64,000 nt of DNA from the NCBI RefSeq assembly GCF_001613505.1, contig NZ_BDCM01000007.1, positions 310,001 through 374,000 on the forward strand, read 5' to 3'. Below the pieces are notes generated by a model. The model was not told the origin of the DNA and did no database searches. It was given only the letters and a program-made list of their open reading frames with translations. Below are positions 53,718-62,855 of this stretch, in pieces. The translations under genes were made by a program, and so were the position numbers. Source of the stretch: Nocardia mikamii NBRC 108933 (GTDB lineage Bacteria > Actinomycetota > Actinomycetes > Mycobacteriales > Mycobacteriaceae). Numbering within the stretch: the stretch's first letter is position 1; each line of letters opens with the position of its first letter.

Positions 53718-55895
53718 TCAGGTGCGGAGCTCCCGGATCAGCACGCGGCCGTCACGGTCGGTCGTGATGGCGGTGTAGGCGTGGTAGAGGAACCCGCGGT
53801 CGGGGCGGCGTTCGAACACCTGCACCCGAAAGCGGTCCGGGATATCGCCGCCGGTCACGTGCACACAATGCTGGGTGCCGACCGGCACCTGAGCGATCCG
53901 GGCCTGCAGGGTTTCGGCAGAGGGCACCGCCGCCGCTTCGTCCACGACGTATTGCCTTGCCGCCGAACCACTTCGGGTGGCGTACTGCGCGTATTCGTAG
54001 CCCAGCACGGCATCCGGACCGGATCCGGTGCCGCCGGGCGTGTCGTCGTTGACGTCGGTCGCGGTCCTGGCGGCGTAGCACCACGGAACACTGTCCGGCG
54101 CTTCGACTTTCGCCTCCGGCGGGGTTTTCGCGTCCGGCGGGGCGACACCCATGGGCAGCTGCCGCCACCAGCGATCGTAGACCTCCAGCGCCGCATGCTT
54201 GGTCCAGCGCAGGCCGACGACGAATCGGGACCGCCGCACATCCTGCGGGAACAGCGTGTAGAGGTCCTGCGGCCCGGCCGCATCCGGCGTCGGCAGGACG
54301 ACGTCCAGCGGATCGGTGAAGCCCGGATGCCTCGCCAGCAGATCTCCACTGTGCTTACTCGCGTCCGCGGCGAATTCCACCGCGGCATCGGCCTTTTCGA
54401 GATCGACGAGTTCCACCCGCAGATCGCGGTCCGGGTTCTCACAGGCTATCGCCGCCCGGTCGCCCGTCGCCGGATCCACCGCGCACCGCGTCCCCAGCCA
54501 TCCGGTCTCTCCGGGACGCGCGGATACCACCTGCGGAAAATTGTCCACGATGGGCTGGTACTTCGGCCCCCAGCCGCCGTCGGCCGTCGAATGCCCACCC
54601 GTCCATCTGTCGGCCGCCACCCCGGCGCCGGCCAGCACGATGACGACACCCGCCGCAGCCGCACCCCGCCGGATCCACACTTTCCGCCGCGCTGCCCCGG
54701 CGGGCACCGCCCGCGCAGCCGTCGGCGACCGCCCGGAACCGCCGCCGTCGGAGGGCGGGGGCGGCCCCTGCGCCGGCCGATACGCGGATCCCTGTGCATC
54801 GAACGCGGACTGTGCCCGGGACTGTGTCGGTGCGGCCGCCGATGTCGGGTACCGCTGCGCGAACCGCGCCGCCGAGTGTTGCCGCGGTTGCGAGGCGGAC
54901 TCCCACGAAGGGGACGAGAGGTCGGGGAATATCGGCGGCGTGACAACCGGACGACCCGGAACCGAACCCGCTTGCGGCACAGAGACGTGGACATCCGCAC
55001 CGGTGGCGTCCTCGGAGGCAGGAGCACGGTACCCATCGCTCACCGCACCGAACCCGGTGCCGGACAATGCTTCCCGCACGTGTGTGACGAATTCCGTACA
55101 GCTGCCGTACCGTTCGCGCGGCTGCTTCGCCATCGCCCGCGCCAGCACGGGATCGAGGGCGGGCGGCAGGTCCGTGCGCACCGCGGTCGGCCGGGGAATC
55201 GGCTTCGTGACGTGCCCGGCGACCACCTGGCCCGGATTTGTTCCGGCATAGGGCGGCCGGCCGCACAGCAGCGTGAACAGGGTGCAGGCCAAAGAATACT
55301 GGTCGCAGCGATGGTCGAGCGGTTCGCCGGAGAGCTGCTCCGGAGAGGCGTAGGCGAGCGTGGCGGTGAGGGTTCCGGTAACGGTGAGTTCGGTGTCGGC
55401 GTCCTGCAATCGGGCGATGCCGAAATCGGTGAGGACCGTCCGTTCGGCGCGGCCCGCCTCGGGTGCTTCGAGGAGCAGGTTCGCCGGTTTGATGTCGCGG
55501 TGCAACACCGCCTTGCTGTGCGCATAGTCCAGTGCCGCAGCGGTTTCGGTGACGATGCGCAACACCCGTTCGGTGGTGAGGGCGCGCCGGTCCAGCCGCG
55601 CCGCATCGGTGCCGTGTACATAGTGCATCGATATCCACAGGTGCCCGTCGTCGGCACCGCGGTCGTAGACCCGCACGATGCCCGGATGTTCCAGGCGGGC
55701 AACGATATCGGCTTCCTGGTCGAAGCGGCGGCGCCGCTCGTGATCGGCGCAGACCTCGCGGTCGAGCAGTTTCAACGCCACCCGGCGGGGCAGCCGGGGA
55801 TGGCGGGCGAGATAGACCGTTCCCATTCCGCCACGGCCGAGCACGCCCTCGATGAGGTAATCGGCGAACGTCTCGCCGATCGCGAGTGCGGCCAC
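53718..55895 (-). CDS. Receptor-type Ser/Thr protein kinase
   Basis: This 725-residue Hanks-type kinase has GRGGMGTVYLARHP (P-loop), ALKLLD (catalytic Lys), HRDIKPANLLLE (catalytic Asp), TDFGIARL (DFG), a TGT-type activation loop (VTGTLTATLAYASPEQL) and the C-lobe. A Pro/Ser/Gly-rich linker of about 110 residues follows, then one membrane helix (GAAAAGVVIVLAGAGVAAD) and an outside domain of about 270 residues with cysteine pairs (TRCAVD, IACENP, PWCYA, QHCVH), as in PknH-like sensor domains. The GTG at 55895 has GGGGG upstream. An outside ligand is likely but unknown. Confidence 0.95.
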   Translation of the reverse strand: MAALAIGETFADYLIEGVLGRGGMGTVYLARHPRLPRRVALKLLDREVCADHERRRRFDQEADIVARLEHPGIVRVYDRGADDGHLWISMHYVHGTDAARLDRRALTTERVLRIVTETAAALDYAHSKAVLHRDIKPANLLLEAPEAGRAERTVLTDFGIARLQDADTELTVTGTLTATLAYASPEQLSGEPLDHRCDQYSLACTLFTLLCGRPPYAGTNPGQVVAGHVTKPIPRPTAVRTDLPPALDPVLARAMAKQPRERYGSCTEFVTHVREALSGTGFGAVSDGYRAPASEDATGADVHVSVPQAGSVPGRPVVTPPIFPDLSSPSWESASQPRQHSAARFAQRYPTSAAAPTQSRAQSAFDAQGSAYRPAQGPPPPSDGGGSGRSPTAARAVPAGAARRKVWIRRGAAAAGVVIVLAGAGVAADRWTGGHSTADGGWGPKYQPIVDNFPQVVSARPGETGWLGTRCAVDPATGDRAAIACENPDRDLRVELVDLEKADAAVEFAADASKHSGDLLARHPGFTDPLDVVLPTPDAAGPQDLYTLFPQDVRRSRFVVGLRWTKHAALEVYDRWWRQLPMGVAPPDAKTPPEAKVEAPDSVPWCYAARTATDVNDDTPGGTGSGPDAVLGYEYAQYATRSGSAARQYVVDEAAAVPSAETLQARIAQVPVGTQHCVHVTGGDIPDRFRVQVFERRPDRGFLYHAYTAITTDRDGRVLIRELRT

Positions 55896-56052
55896 GGTCC
55901 CCCTTCTCGTCGAGCCCACCGAGGCGTCAGCAGCTTACCGGACGGATCCGGCGTCCTCACCGCGCGGATTCGGCGGCCCTCGCCGGGCGCCGCCTCCTCC
56001 GATACCGTGGATATCCAGCGCCGCAGATGTCGACGAAGGTGGTGAGATCGCA

Positions 56053-56730
56053 GTGTTCGACCCGTTGGCCGATATCGACCGGGCCCTCGCCGACCGGGCC
56101 GGATGGACGTGGTTCGACGACCACCTGCTGTACACGTGCGGGGTGCTCGACCTGCTGCGCCGCGAGGAGTTGGCGCGCATGCCCGTCAAGTCGACCCGGA
56201 TCCGGATCGATCCGGGCGAGGTGTGTATCGCCGAGGGCCCGGCGACCTGGTCGTTCTGGCGCTCGCCCGGCAACGGCAGTTGGACCCGCAACAATGTCTA
56301 CGTCGCGGGCAGCGCCTCCTTCGTGGCGGCCGCGCAACTGGGGAATGCGCTGGTGAACCAGGCTCGGCGCCAACGTGCGGAGGCCGCGTCCCAGCCACGC
56401 TGGATCGCCGAACGTCCCGGTTCGGTGATGATCTCCGACCGCCGCATCCACCTCACCAATCCCGACTACTCCTTCCGCATTCGCTGGGCCTCGCTCGAGA
56501 CGATCGACCTGACCGCCGCCGACCACGTGGTCGCGCGCTACGTCGACCGCGACAACGCCTTCCATCAGTGGCAGGTCCGAACCCCCTGGGCCGTACTGAT
56601 ATTCGTCGTGGCCGCCCATCTGCACTTCCCGAATCATCCGCTGCTGCTGTCCGGAAATTGGCTGCCCGCCGGATTCGAGGACAAATGCCATCTCGCGGGG
56701 AAGACATGCCCACCGGTCCGAGAGCGCTGA
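56053..56730 (+). CDS. Conserved hypothetical protein (GRAM/PH-like)
   Basis: This 225-residue protein has a region around VKSTRIRIDPGEVCIAEGPA and then PGSVMISDRRIHLTNPDYSF with IRWASLETIDLT. The alternation of beta strands and the VMISDRRIHL motif resemble GRAM or bacterial PH domains that bind membranes or peptides. One hydrophobic stretch near the end (AVLIFVVAAHLHF) is not a full helix. It is divergent from the kinase gene. The GTG at 56053 has GGTGAG upstream. Function unknown. Confidence 0.7.
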   Translation: MFDPLADIDRALADRAGWTWFDDHLLYTCGVLDLLRREELARMPVKSTRIRIDPGEVCIAEGPATWSFWRSPGNGSWTRNNVYVAGSASFVAAAQLGNALVNQARRQRAEAASQPRWIAERPGSVMISDRRIHLTNPDYSFRIRWASLETIDLTAADHVVARYVDRDNAFHQWQVRTPWAVLIFVVAAHLHFPNHPLLLSGNWLPAGFEDKCHLAGKTCPPVRER

Positions 56731-56809
56731 CCTCGCCTTGCGCACCCCCTCATCCCGCTCGTGGTGAGGGTTGCTGGGCAATGTCGGTGCCACGTGGCAC
56801 CATCGCGTT

Positions 56810-57247
56810 GTGAGCAGCACACCTGCCCCGGACCCGCGCCTGCGCGATCTCGCGCGGTTGCGCAAGGTCCGCGACCGCATCGACCGGGAGTATGCGAAAC
56901 CGCTGGACGTGGAGGCCCTCGCCCGCGATGTGCACATGTCCGCGGGTCATCTGAGCCGGCAGTTCCGCCTCGCCTACGGAGAGTCACCGTACGGATACCT
57001 CATGACGCGGCGTATCGAACGCGCGATGGCGCTGCTGCGGCGCGGCGATCTCAGCGTCACGGAGGTGTGCTTCGAGGTCGGCTGCCAATCGCTGGGCACG
57101 TTCAGTACCCGCTTCACCGAACTGGTCGGAGTACCGCCGAGCGTCTACCGGCGGGAGGCCGCCGACGCCACCCTGGGCATGCCGTCGTGTGTCGCGAAAC
57201 AGGTGACCAGACCGATCAGGAATCGAGAAGCGCAGGTTACGGAGTAG
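56810..57247 (+). CDS. AraC family DNA-binding protein (no ligand domain), resistance cassette
   Basis: This short 145-residue AraC protein is essentially only the double helix-turn-helix: LDVEALARDVHMSAGHLSRQFR then LSVTEVCFEVGCQSLGTFST. It resembles SoxS/Rob-like activators and the one-domain AraC proteins that sit next to VOC genes in actinobacteria. The GTG at 56810 is preferred over an ATG at 56771. The VOC gene starts eight bases after its stop. Confidence 0.85.
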   Translation: MSSTPAPDPRLRDLARLRKVRDRIDREYAKPLDVEALARDVHMSAGHLSRQFRLAYGESPYGYLMTRRIERAMALLRRGDLSVTEVCFEVGCQSLGTFSTRFTELVGVPPSVYRREAADATLGMPSCVAKQVTRPIRNREAQVTE

Positions 57248-57255
57248 GAATTAGC

Positions 57256-57675
57256 GTGAGCGACATGAACATCACCATTCACGACACCTTCCTCCCGCAA
57301 GACGATCCGGAGGCGGCGGTGGCCTTCTACCGCGACACCCTCGGCTTCGAGGTGCGCAACGACGTCGGCTTCAAGGGCATGCACTGGATCACGGTGGGCC
57401 CCGCCGGGCAACCGGACATCTCGATCGTGCTCTACCCGCCGAACGCCACCCCCGGCGTGACCGAAGAAGAGCAGCGCACCATCTCCGAGATGATGGCCAA
57501 GGGCACTTTCGCCAGCCTCAATCTGGCCGCCGAGAACGTCGACGAGGTGTTCGAGCGGCTGCAGGCGAACGGGGCCGAGGTCGTGCAGGAGCCGACCGAT
57601 CAGCCCTACGGACTGCGCGACTGCGCGTTCCGCGACCCCTCGGGCAATCTGCTGCGGATTCAACAGGCCTCCTGA
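57256..57675 (+). CDS. VOC family protein (glyoxalase/antibiotic-resistance type), cassette gene 2
   Basis: This 139-residue VOC protein has ITIHDTFLPQDDPEAAVAFY and a C-terminal metal-type GLRDCAFRDPSGNLLRIQQ. Family members detoxify aldehydes or bind and neutralise antibiotics such as bleomycin. It is located between an AraC regulator and a UvrA-like protein, both of which occur in drug-tolerance operons. Starts are GTG at 57256 or ATG at 57265, with AGGAAT upstream. Confidence 0.87.
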   Translation: MSDMNITIHDTFLPQDDPEAAVAFYRDTLGFEVRNDVGFKGMHWITVGPAGQPDISIVLYPPNATPGVTEEEQRTISEMMAKGTFASLNLAAENVDEVFERLQANGAEVVQEPTDQPYGLRDCAFRDPSGNLLRIQQAS

Positions 57676-57736
57676 GCCGACCCCGACAACCGAGCCGGTC
57701 GGCGGACCGTGCCGCCCACCCGACATTGGAGAAACC

Positions 57737-60112
57737 ATGAGCAAGGCCTCGACGCCGGGCCGGCACGTTGCCGACACCCACGACCTGATCCGCGTACACG
57801 GTGCGCGGGTCAACAACCTGAAGGACATCAGCGTCGAAATCCCCAAGCGGCGCCTGACCGTCTTCACCGGCGTCTCGGGATCGGGGAAGAGTTCGCTGGT
57901 CTTCGGCACCATCGCCGCGGAATCACAGCGGATGATCAACGAGACCTACAGCGCCTTCGTACAGGGCTTCATGCCCACGCTGTCGCGGCCGGAGGTCGAT
58001 TTCCTGGACGGCCTCACCACCGCGATCTCGGTCGATCAGGAGCGGATGGGCGCGAACCCCCGCTCCACGGTCGGCACCGCCACCGACGCCAACGCGATGT
58101 TGCGCATCCTGTTCAGCCGCCTCGCCCAGCCGCAGATCGGGTCGCCGAACGCGTATTCGTTCAATGTGCCCTCGGTGACCGCCAGCGGTGCGATCACGGT
58201 CGAGCGTGGCGGTAAGACCAAGGCCGAGAAGGCGACCTTCCACCGCCTCGGTGGTATGTGCCCGCGCTGTGAGGGTATGGGCTCGGTCACCGATTTCGAC
58301 CTGACCGCACTCTACGACGACAGCCTGTCGCTCAACGAGGGTGCGCTCACCATCCCCGGTTACAGCATGGACGGCTGGTTCGGCCGCATCTACCGCGGTT
58401 GCGGACTGTTCGACCCGGACAAGCCGATCCGCCGGTACAACAAGCGCGAACTGCACGATCTGCTCTACAAGGAGCCGACCAAGATCAAGGTCGAGGGCAT
58501 CAACCTCACCTACGAGGGCTTGGTCCCCAAGATCCAGAAGTCGATGCTGTCCAAGGATGTCGACTCGCTGCAGCCGCATATCCGCGCCTTCGTCGAGCGT
58601 GCGGTGACCTTCACGACCTGCCCGGAATGTGAGGGCACCCGGCTCAGCGCCGAAGCCCGGTCCTCGAAGATCGGCGACAAGAGCATCGCCGACGCCTGCC
58701 GGATGCAGATCAGCGACCTCGCCGCATGGGTGCGCGAACTCGACGAGCCGTCGGTCGCGCCGCTGCTGAAGGGCCTTCAGCACCTGCTCGACTCGTTCAC
58801 CGAGATCGGCCTCGGCTACCTGTCGCTGGATCGGCCGGCGGGCACGCTCTCCGGCGGTGAAGCGCAGCGCACCAAGATGATTCGCCACCTCGGATCGTCG
58901 CTGACCGATGTCACCTACGTCTTCGACGAGCCCACCATCGGCCTGCACCCCCACGACATCGAGCGGATGAACAACCTGCTGCTGCAGTTGCGCGACAAGG
59001 GCAACACGGTGCTGGTGGTGGAGCACAAACCGGAGGCGATCGCGATCGCCGACCATATCGTCGATCTGGGTCCGGGAGCCGGAAGTCAGGGCGGCACAGT
59101 CTGTTTCGAGGGCGATCTCGAGGGCCTGCGCGCCAGCGACACGATCACCGGCCGCCACCTCGACGACCGGGCCAAACTCAAGGACGCACCGCGGAAGTCG
59201 TCCGGCGCGTTGGAGATTCGCGGCGCCTCCACCCACAACCTGAAGAACGTGGATGTCGACATCCCGCTCGGCGTGCTGTGTGTGGTCACCGGCGTGGCCG
59301 GATCCGGTAAGAGTTCGCTCATCCACGGATCGGTCGCCGACCGCGAGGACGTCGTGGTGGTCGACCAGGGCGCGATTCGCGGTTCGCGGCGCAGCAATCC
59401 GGCCACGTACACCGGACTGCTCGAGCCGATCCGCAAGGCATTCGCCAAGGCCAACGGCGTCAAGCCGGCACTGTTCAGCGCGAATTCCGAAGGCGCGTGC
59501 CCCACCTGCAACGGCGCCGGCGTGATCTACACCGATCTGGCGATGATGGCCGGCGTCGCGACCACCTGCGAGGAATGCGACGGGAAACGCTTCCAGGCGG
59601 CCGTCCTGGACTACCACCTCGGCGGGCGCGACATCAGCGAGGTGCTGGAGATGTCGGTCGCCGAAGCCGAGGAGTTCTTCGGCGCGGGTGAGGCGAAAAT
59701 CCCGGCGGCGCACAAGATCCTGCAGCGCCTCGACGATGTCGGACTCGGCTATCTGAAACTGGGCCAGCCCCTCACCACGCTCTCGGGCGGTGAACGCCAG
59801 CGCATCAAGCTCGCCACCCACATGGGCGAGAAGGGCGGGGTCTATGTTCTCGACGAGCCGACGACGGGCCTGCACCTCGCCGACGTGGAGAATCTGCTCG
59901 GCCTGCTCGACCGCCTCGTGGACTCGGGCAAATCGGTGATCGTCATCGAACACCACCAGGCCGTGATGGCACATGCCGACTGGATCATCGACCTCGGTCC
60001 CGGCGCCGGCCACGACGGCGGGCGCGTCGTCTTCGAGGGCACGCCGGCCGATCTCGTCGCCGACGCCTCGACCCTCACCGGCGAACACCTCGCCGCCTAC
60101 GTCGGCGGATAG
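57737..60112 (+). CDS. Class II UvrA-like ABC ATPase (DrrC-like), cassette gene 3
   Basis: This 791-residue protein is shorter than housekeeping UvrA (about 950). It has two ABC modules (GVSGSGKSSLVF near 50; GVAGSGKSSL near 525), two signatures (LSGGEAQR, LSGGERQR), Walker B parts (FDEPTIGLHPHD, LDEPTTGLHLAD) and zinc-binding CPRCEGMG and CPTCNGAG. The UvrB-binding region is reduced. Such short UvrA paralogues protect cells against DNA-intercalating drugs such as daunorubicin (DrrC). It lies in a three-gene operon with an AraC regulator and a VOC protein. ATG with GGAGA. Confidence 0.9.
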   Translation: MSKASTPGRHVADTHDLIRVHGARVNNLKDISVEIPKRRLTVFTGVSGSGKSSLVFGTIAAESQRMINETYSAFVQGFMPTLSRPEVDFLDGLTTAISVDQERMGANPRSTVGTATDANAMLRILFSRLAQPQIGSPNAYSFNVPSVTASGAITVERGGKTKAEKATFHRLGGMCPRCEGMGSVTDFDLTALYDDSLSLNEGALTIPGYSMDGWFGRIYRGCGLFDPDKPIRRYNKRELHDLLYKEPTKIKVEGINLTYEGLVPKIQKSMLSKDVDSLQPHIRAFVERAVTFTTCPECEGTRLSAEARSSKIGDKSIADACRMQISDLAAWVRELDEPSVAPLLKGLQHLLDSFTEIGLGYLSLDRPAGTLSGGEAQRTKMIRHLGSSLTDVTYVFDEPTIGLHPHDIERMNNLLLQLRDKGNTVLVVEHKPEAIAIADHIVDLGPGAGSQGGTVCFEGDLEGLRASDTITGRHLDDRAKLKDAPRKSSGALEIRGASTHNLKNVDVDIPLGVLCVVTGVAGSGKSSLIHGSVADREDVVVVDQGAIRGSRRSNPATYTGLLEPIRKAFAKANGVKPALFSANSEGACPTCNGAGVIYTDLAMMAGVATTCEECDGKRFQAAVLDYHLGGRDISEVLEMSVAEAEEFFGAGEAKIPAAHKILQRLDDVGLGYLKLGQPLTTLSGGERQRIKLATHMGEKGGVYVLDEPTTGLHLADVENLLGLLDRLVDSGKSVIVIEHHQAVMAHADWIIDLGPGAGHDGGRVVFEGTPADLVADASTLTGEHLAAYVGG

Positions 60113-60140
60113 TCCGGGACAAAGCCGATCGGCCCCGAGC

Positions 60141-60174
60141 GCCTGCCGGTTCCGGTCGACCGGAACCGGCAGGC
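60141..60174. terminator. 34-bp perfect palindrome, bidirectional terminator
   Basis: The 17-nt arms GCCTGCCGGTTCCGGTC and GACCGGAACCGGCAGGC meet without a loop. It lies between the convergent UvrA-like and SDR genes, 28 bp after one stop and 81 bp before the other. As RNA the tip would open into a 4-nt loop. No T-run follows. It could also be a protein-binding site, but the position favours termination. Confidence 0.85.
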
Positions 60175-60255
60175 CGGATGCGTCGGCGCGGGCGGCTCAA
60201 TGCTGCGCCGACGCGGTCTGTGGTCGCCAGGATCAGCGAGCGGACCGATGGGTGG

Positions 60256-61098
60256 TCATGCGGTATTCCCGCCGGGGGGATCGGCCAGGCCGCGTTCGTA
60301 GGCGGCGCGGGCGGTGGAACCGCGGGTCGCGGCGACCTGATCCGGAACCATGCGACGGAAGGTCAGATCCCGCAGGCGTTGGGGAAGCAGTTCGGCGAGC
60401 CGGACGAGCGGGCCGATATACCGCGGCACGGTGACCTCGAAACGAGGGCGTTCGATGGTCCGCAGCACCGCGCGGGCGACGTCGGCGGGCTGGAGCAGTT
60501 TCGCGGCGCCGGTGTCGGTACCCGCGGCCAGGTCGGTCGCGACCACGCCCGGCATGATCACCGAGATCCGCACGCCGCTGCCGCGCAGCTCCTCGCGCAC
60601 GCCGGTCAGGTAGCCGAGCACCCCGTGTTTGGTCGCGGCGTAGGTCGATTCGCCGGGCGGGGACAACCGCGCGGCGGCCGAGGCGATGGTGACGATGTGG
60701 CCCTGCCCGCGTGCCCGCATACCCGGCGCGACCAGCCGCACGCCGCGGATGACGCCGTGCAGATTGACCTCCAGCATGCGCGCGGTCGCGGTCTCGGGCT
60801 CGGCCTCGAACGGGCCCACCCACATCACGCCGGCATTGTTGACCAGCACATCGATCGGACCCCACAGCGATTCCACGGCAGCGAGGAAGGCGCGGAAAGA
60901 GTCCGTATCGGTGACGTCGAGAGCGAATCCGCGCACGGTACCGGACAATTCGGCCGCGGTGGCGACGGCTGCCGGTTCGTCGCGGTCGCCGATGGCGAGG
61001 CGGGCGCCGGCCTCGGCGAGCACCCGCGCGATATCCCGGCCTATGCCCCGCGCCCCGCCGGTCACCGCGACGACACGACCGGCGATCGGTGAGGTCAT
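60256..61098 (-). CDS. Short-chain dehydrogenase/reductase
   Basis: This 280-residue NAD(P)-dependent oxidoreductase has the cofactor loop VTGGARGIGRDIA (TGxxxGIG), NNAG at 88-91, and the catalytic Ser, Tyr and Lys (SAAARL, then STYAATKHGV). The extended C-terminal part is typical of the 'SDR family oxidoreductase' group acting on lipophilic alcohols. The ATG at 61098 faces a TetR gene across a short operator-like gap, so it is likely repressed by that regulator. Confidence 0.93.
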   Translation of the reverse strand: MTSPIAGRVVAVTGGARGIGRDIARVLAEAGARLAIGDRDEPAAVATAAELSGTVRGFALDVTDTDSFRAFLAAVESLWGPIDVLVNNAGVMWVGPFEAEPETATARMLEVNLHGVIRGVRLVAPGMRARGQGHIVTIASAAARLSPPGESTYAATKHGVLGYLTGVREELRGSGVRISVIMPGVVATDLAAGTDTGAAKLLQPADVARAVLRTIERPRFEVTVPRYIGPLVRLAELLPQRLRDLTFRRMVPDQVAATRGSTARAAYERGLADPPGGNTA

Positions 61099-61113
61099 GG
61101 ATGGTTCTCCATT

Positions 61114-61133
61114 CTGACATGCCTGCGTGTCAG
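61114..61133. promoter_or_regulatory. Imperfect palindrome in the SDR/TetR divergent gap
   Basis: CTGACATGCCTGCGTGTCAG has matching ends CTGACA/TGTCAG and an internal GC pair (8 of 10 pairs). It sits 16-35 bp before the SDR start and 47-66 bp before the TetR start, the usual place of a TetR operator. Confidence 0.6.
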
Positions 61134-61179
61134 CAACGATGCTCTAGTGTGCCATAGGCCGGGACGTGAGGACAGGGGC

Positions 61180-61836
61180 ATGCCAGGACGGAAGTATCAG
61201 GGACTGATGCCGGACGAGCGCCGGGAGCAGCGGCGCGCGGCGATCCTGGACGCCGCACTGGAGGTTTTCGGCACCAGCGGTTATGCGGGCAGTTCGGTCA
61301 AACAGATCTGCCGCGCCGCACGGCTCACCGAACGCTACTTCTACGAATCCTTCACCGACCGCGAAAGTTGCCTGGCCGCCCTGTATTCCGAGATCGTGGA
61401 CCGGGTGCGCGGCGCCACCATGGCCGCGATGATATCGGCGGGCGACGACATCGACGACCGAACCCGGGCCGGAATTCAGACGTTCATCGACTATCTGACC
61501 GAGGATCGGCGACTTGCCAGAGTGGCCCTGATCGAGGCCGTCGGCGTGTCCTCCGCCATGGAGGAACGCCGCCACGCGGTACTGCGCGAATTCGCGGAGA
61601 TCGTCACCACCACCTGGGCCGCCGCCCGCCCCGAACCCCTGTCGGCCAAACAACATTCGGCCGCGGTCGCCCTCGTCGGCGGCGTCAACCACCTGCTGGT
61701 CGACTGGCTGATGAGCGGCACTCCCCAGACCCCCGCCGCCCTCACCGACGTCTGCACCACCCTGTTCATCTCCGCCCGCCACACCCTCGAGGCGGAGACC
61801 TCGACCCCGGAGACACCATGGCCGACGATCCCCTGA
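61180..61836 (+). CDS. TetR family regulator of the SDR/hydrolase locus
   Basis: This 218-residue TetR protein has a helix-turn-helix (EQRRAAILDAALEVFGTSGY, SVKQICRAARLTERYFYESF) and a C-terminal TetR domain. The ATG at 61180 follows GGACAGGGG. The last 19 bases overlap the start of the hydrolase gene, so the two are coupled. The divergent SDR gene shares the operator-like gap. Confidence 0.9.
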   Translation: MPGRKYQGLMPDERREQRRAAILDAALEVFGTSGYAGSSVKQICRAARLTERYFYESFTDRESCLAALYSEIVDRVRGATMAAMISAGDDIDDRTRAGIQTFIDYLTEDRRLARVALIEAVGVSSAMEERRHAVLREFAEIVTTTWAAARPEPLSAKQHSAAVALVGGVNHLLVDWLMSGTPQTPAALTDVCTTLFISARHTLEAETSTPETPWPTIP

Positions 61837-62666
61837 TCGACTTCACCCGTGAATCGTTCACTCATGCGGGCATCAGCCACCCGATTCTCCGATCCGGAGC
61901 GGGTCCGGCGGTCATCGTGATGACCGAGGTCCCCGGTATCACGCCGAAGGTGGCCGAATTCGCCCGCCGCGTCCGCGATCTCGGCCTGACCGTGGTACTA
62001 CCGGATATGTTCGGCACGGCCGGGCGCGACCCGGGGCCCGCCGGTCACGGCCTGTTGCGCAGCGCGGCCTACGAGGTCGGCACCATCGCCCGGCTCTGCA
62101 TCGGGCGGGAGTTCAGCATGCTGGCCGGTCCGCGTAACTCACCCATCACCACCTGGTTGCGCGCACTGGGCGCCGCCGAACACCGGCGCTGCGGCGGCCC
62201 GGGCATCGGTGCCGTCGGAATGTGCCTGACCGGTGGATTCGCCCTCGCCATGGCCGCCGACGACCATCTGCTTGCGCCGGTGCTGTCGCAGCCGGCCACA
62301 CCGGTGCCGCTGCCCCGCCGTCGCCGCGGCGGAATCGGCATCGAGACAACGGATCTCGCGCGCATCCGACAGCGATGCGCGCAGGGCCTCGCCGTCGTCG
62401 GCCTGCGGTTTCGTAACGACCGACTGGTCCCGGAGGAGCGATTCGCCTACCTGCGCCGGCAACTGGGCCCGGCCTTCGTGGCAGTGGAGCTGGATCCCGA
62501 GGACGCGAATCCGGACGCGCCGATGCCGCCGCATTCGGTACTGACCGAACACCTCGTCGACACGCCCGGACATCCCACGCGGCAGGCGCTCGACCTGGTT
62601 CTCGAGCACCTTCGCACGCGACTGCTCGATCCCCGCGGCGACCGGCCCGCGCTCGACGGTCCCTGA
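61818..62666 (+). CDS. Dienelactone hydrolase family protein
   Basis: This 282-residue alpha/beta hydrolase has the nucleophile Cys in GMCLTGG, the dienelactone hydrolase form of the nucleophile elbow, and ITPKVAEFARRVRDLGLTVV-type strands near the N-terminus. Dienelactone hydrolases open lactones in chlorocatechol or other ring-cleavage routes, but many family members act on other esters. It overlaps the TetR gene by 19 bp. A hairpin follows near 62740. Confidence 0.85.
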   Translation: MADDPLIDFTRESFTHAGISHPILRSGAGPAVIVMTEVPGITPKVAEFARRVRDLGLTVVLPDMFGTAGRDPGPAGHGLLRSAAYEVGTIARLCIGREFSMLAGPRNSPITTWLRALGAAEHRRCGGPGIGAVGMCLTGGFALAMAADDHLLAPVLSQPATPVPLPRRRRGGIGIETTDLARIRQRCAQGLAVVGLRFRNDRLVPEERFAYLRRQLGPAFVAVELDPEDANPDAPMPPHSVLTEHLVDTPGHPTRQALDLVLEHLRTRLLDPRGDRPALDGP

Positions 62667-62739
62667 CTCACCCAGCCGGCGGACTCTGCCAGACCGGCGA
62701 TCGGATCGCGGAGCGCACTAATAGCCCCGGCCAGCGCAT

Positions 62740-62769
62740 TTGGCCCCGTCCATTTCAAAACGGGCCCAA
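62740..62769. terminator. Hairpin between the hydrolase and the TOPRIM gene
   Basis: Arms TTGGCCCCGT and ACGGGCCCAA form a 10-bp stem with one mismatch around a 10-nt loop. It is located between two convergent genes and marks the border where base composition falls toward the right end of the window. Confidence 0.7.
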
Positions 62770-62855
62770 TGTGGTCGTCTCACACTACATCCCGATACAG
62801 CCGACCGAGGAAACTCAGGCACTGCGCCGATCATAAACGACACACCTTACAGCTA

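Noticed and set aside
57923..60088. A 721-residue minus-strand frame opposite the UvrA-like gene
   Set aside because: It is the shadow of the plus-strand UvrA-like protein with all ABC motifs.
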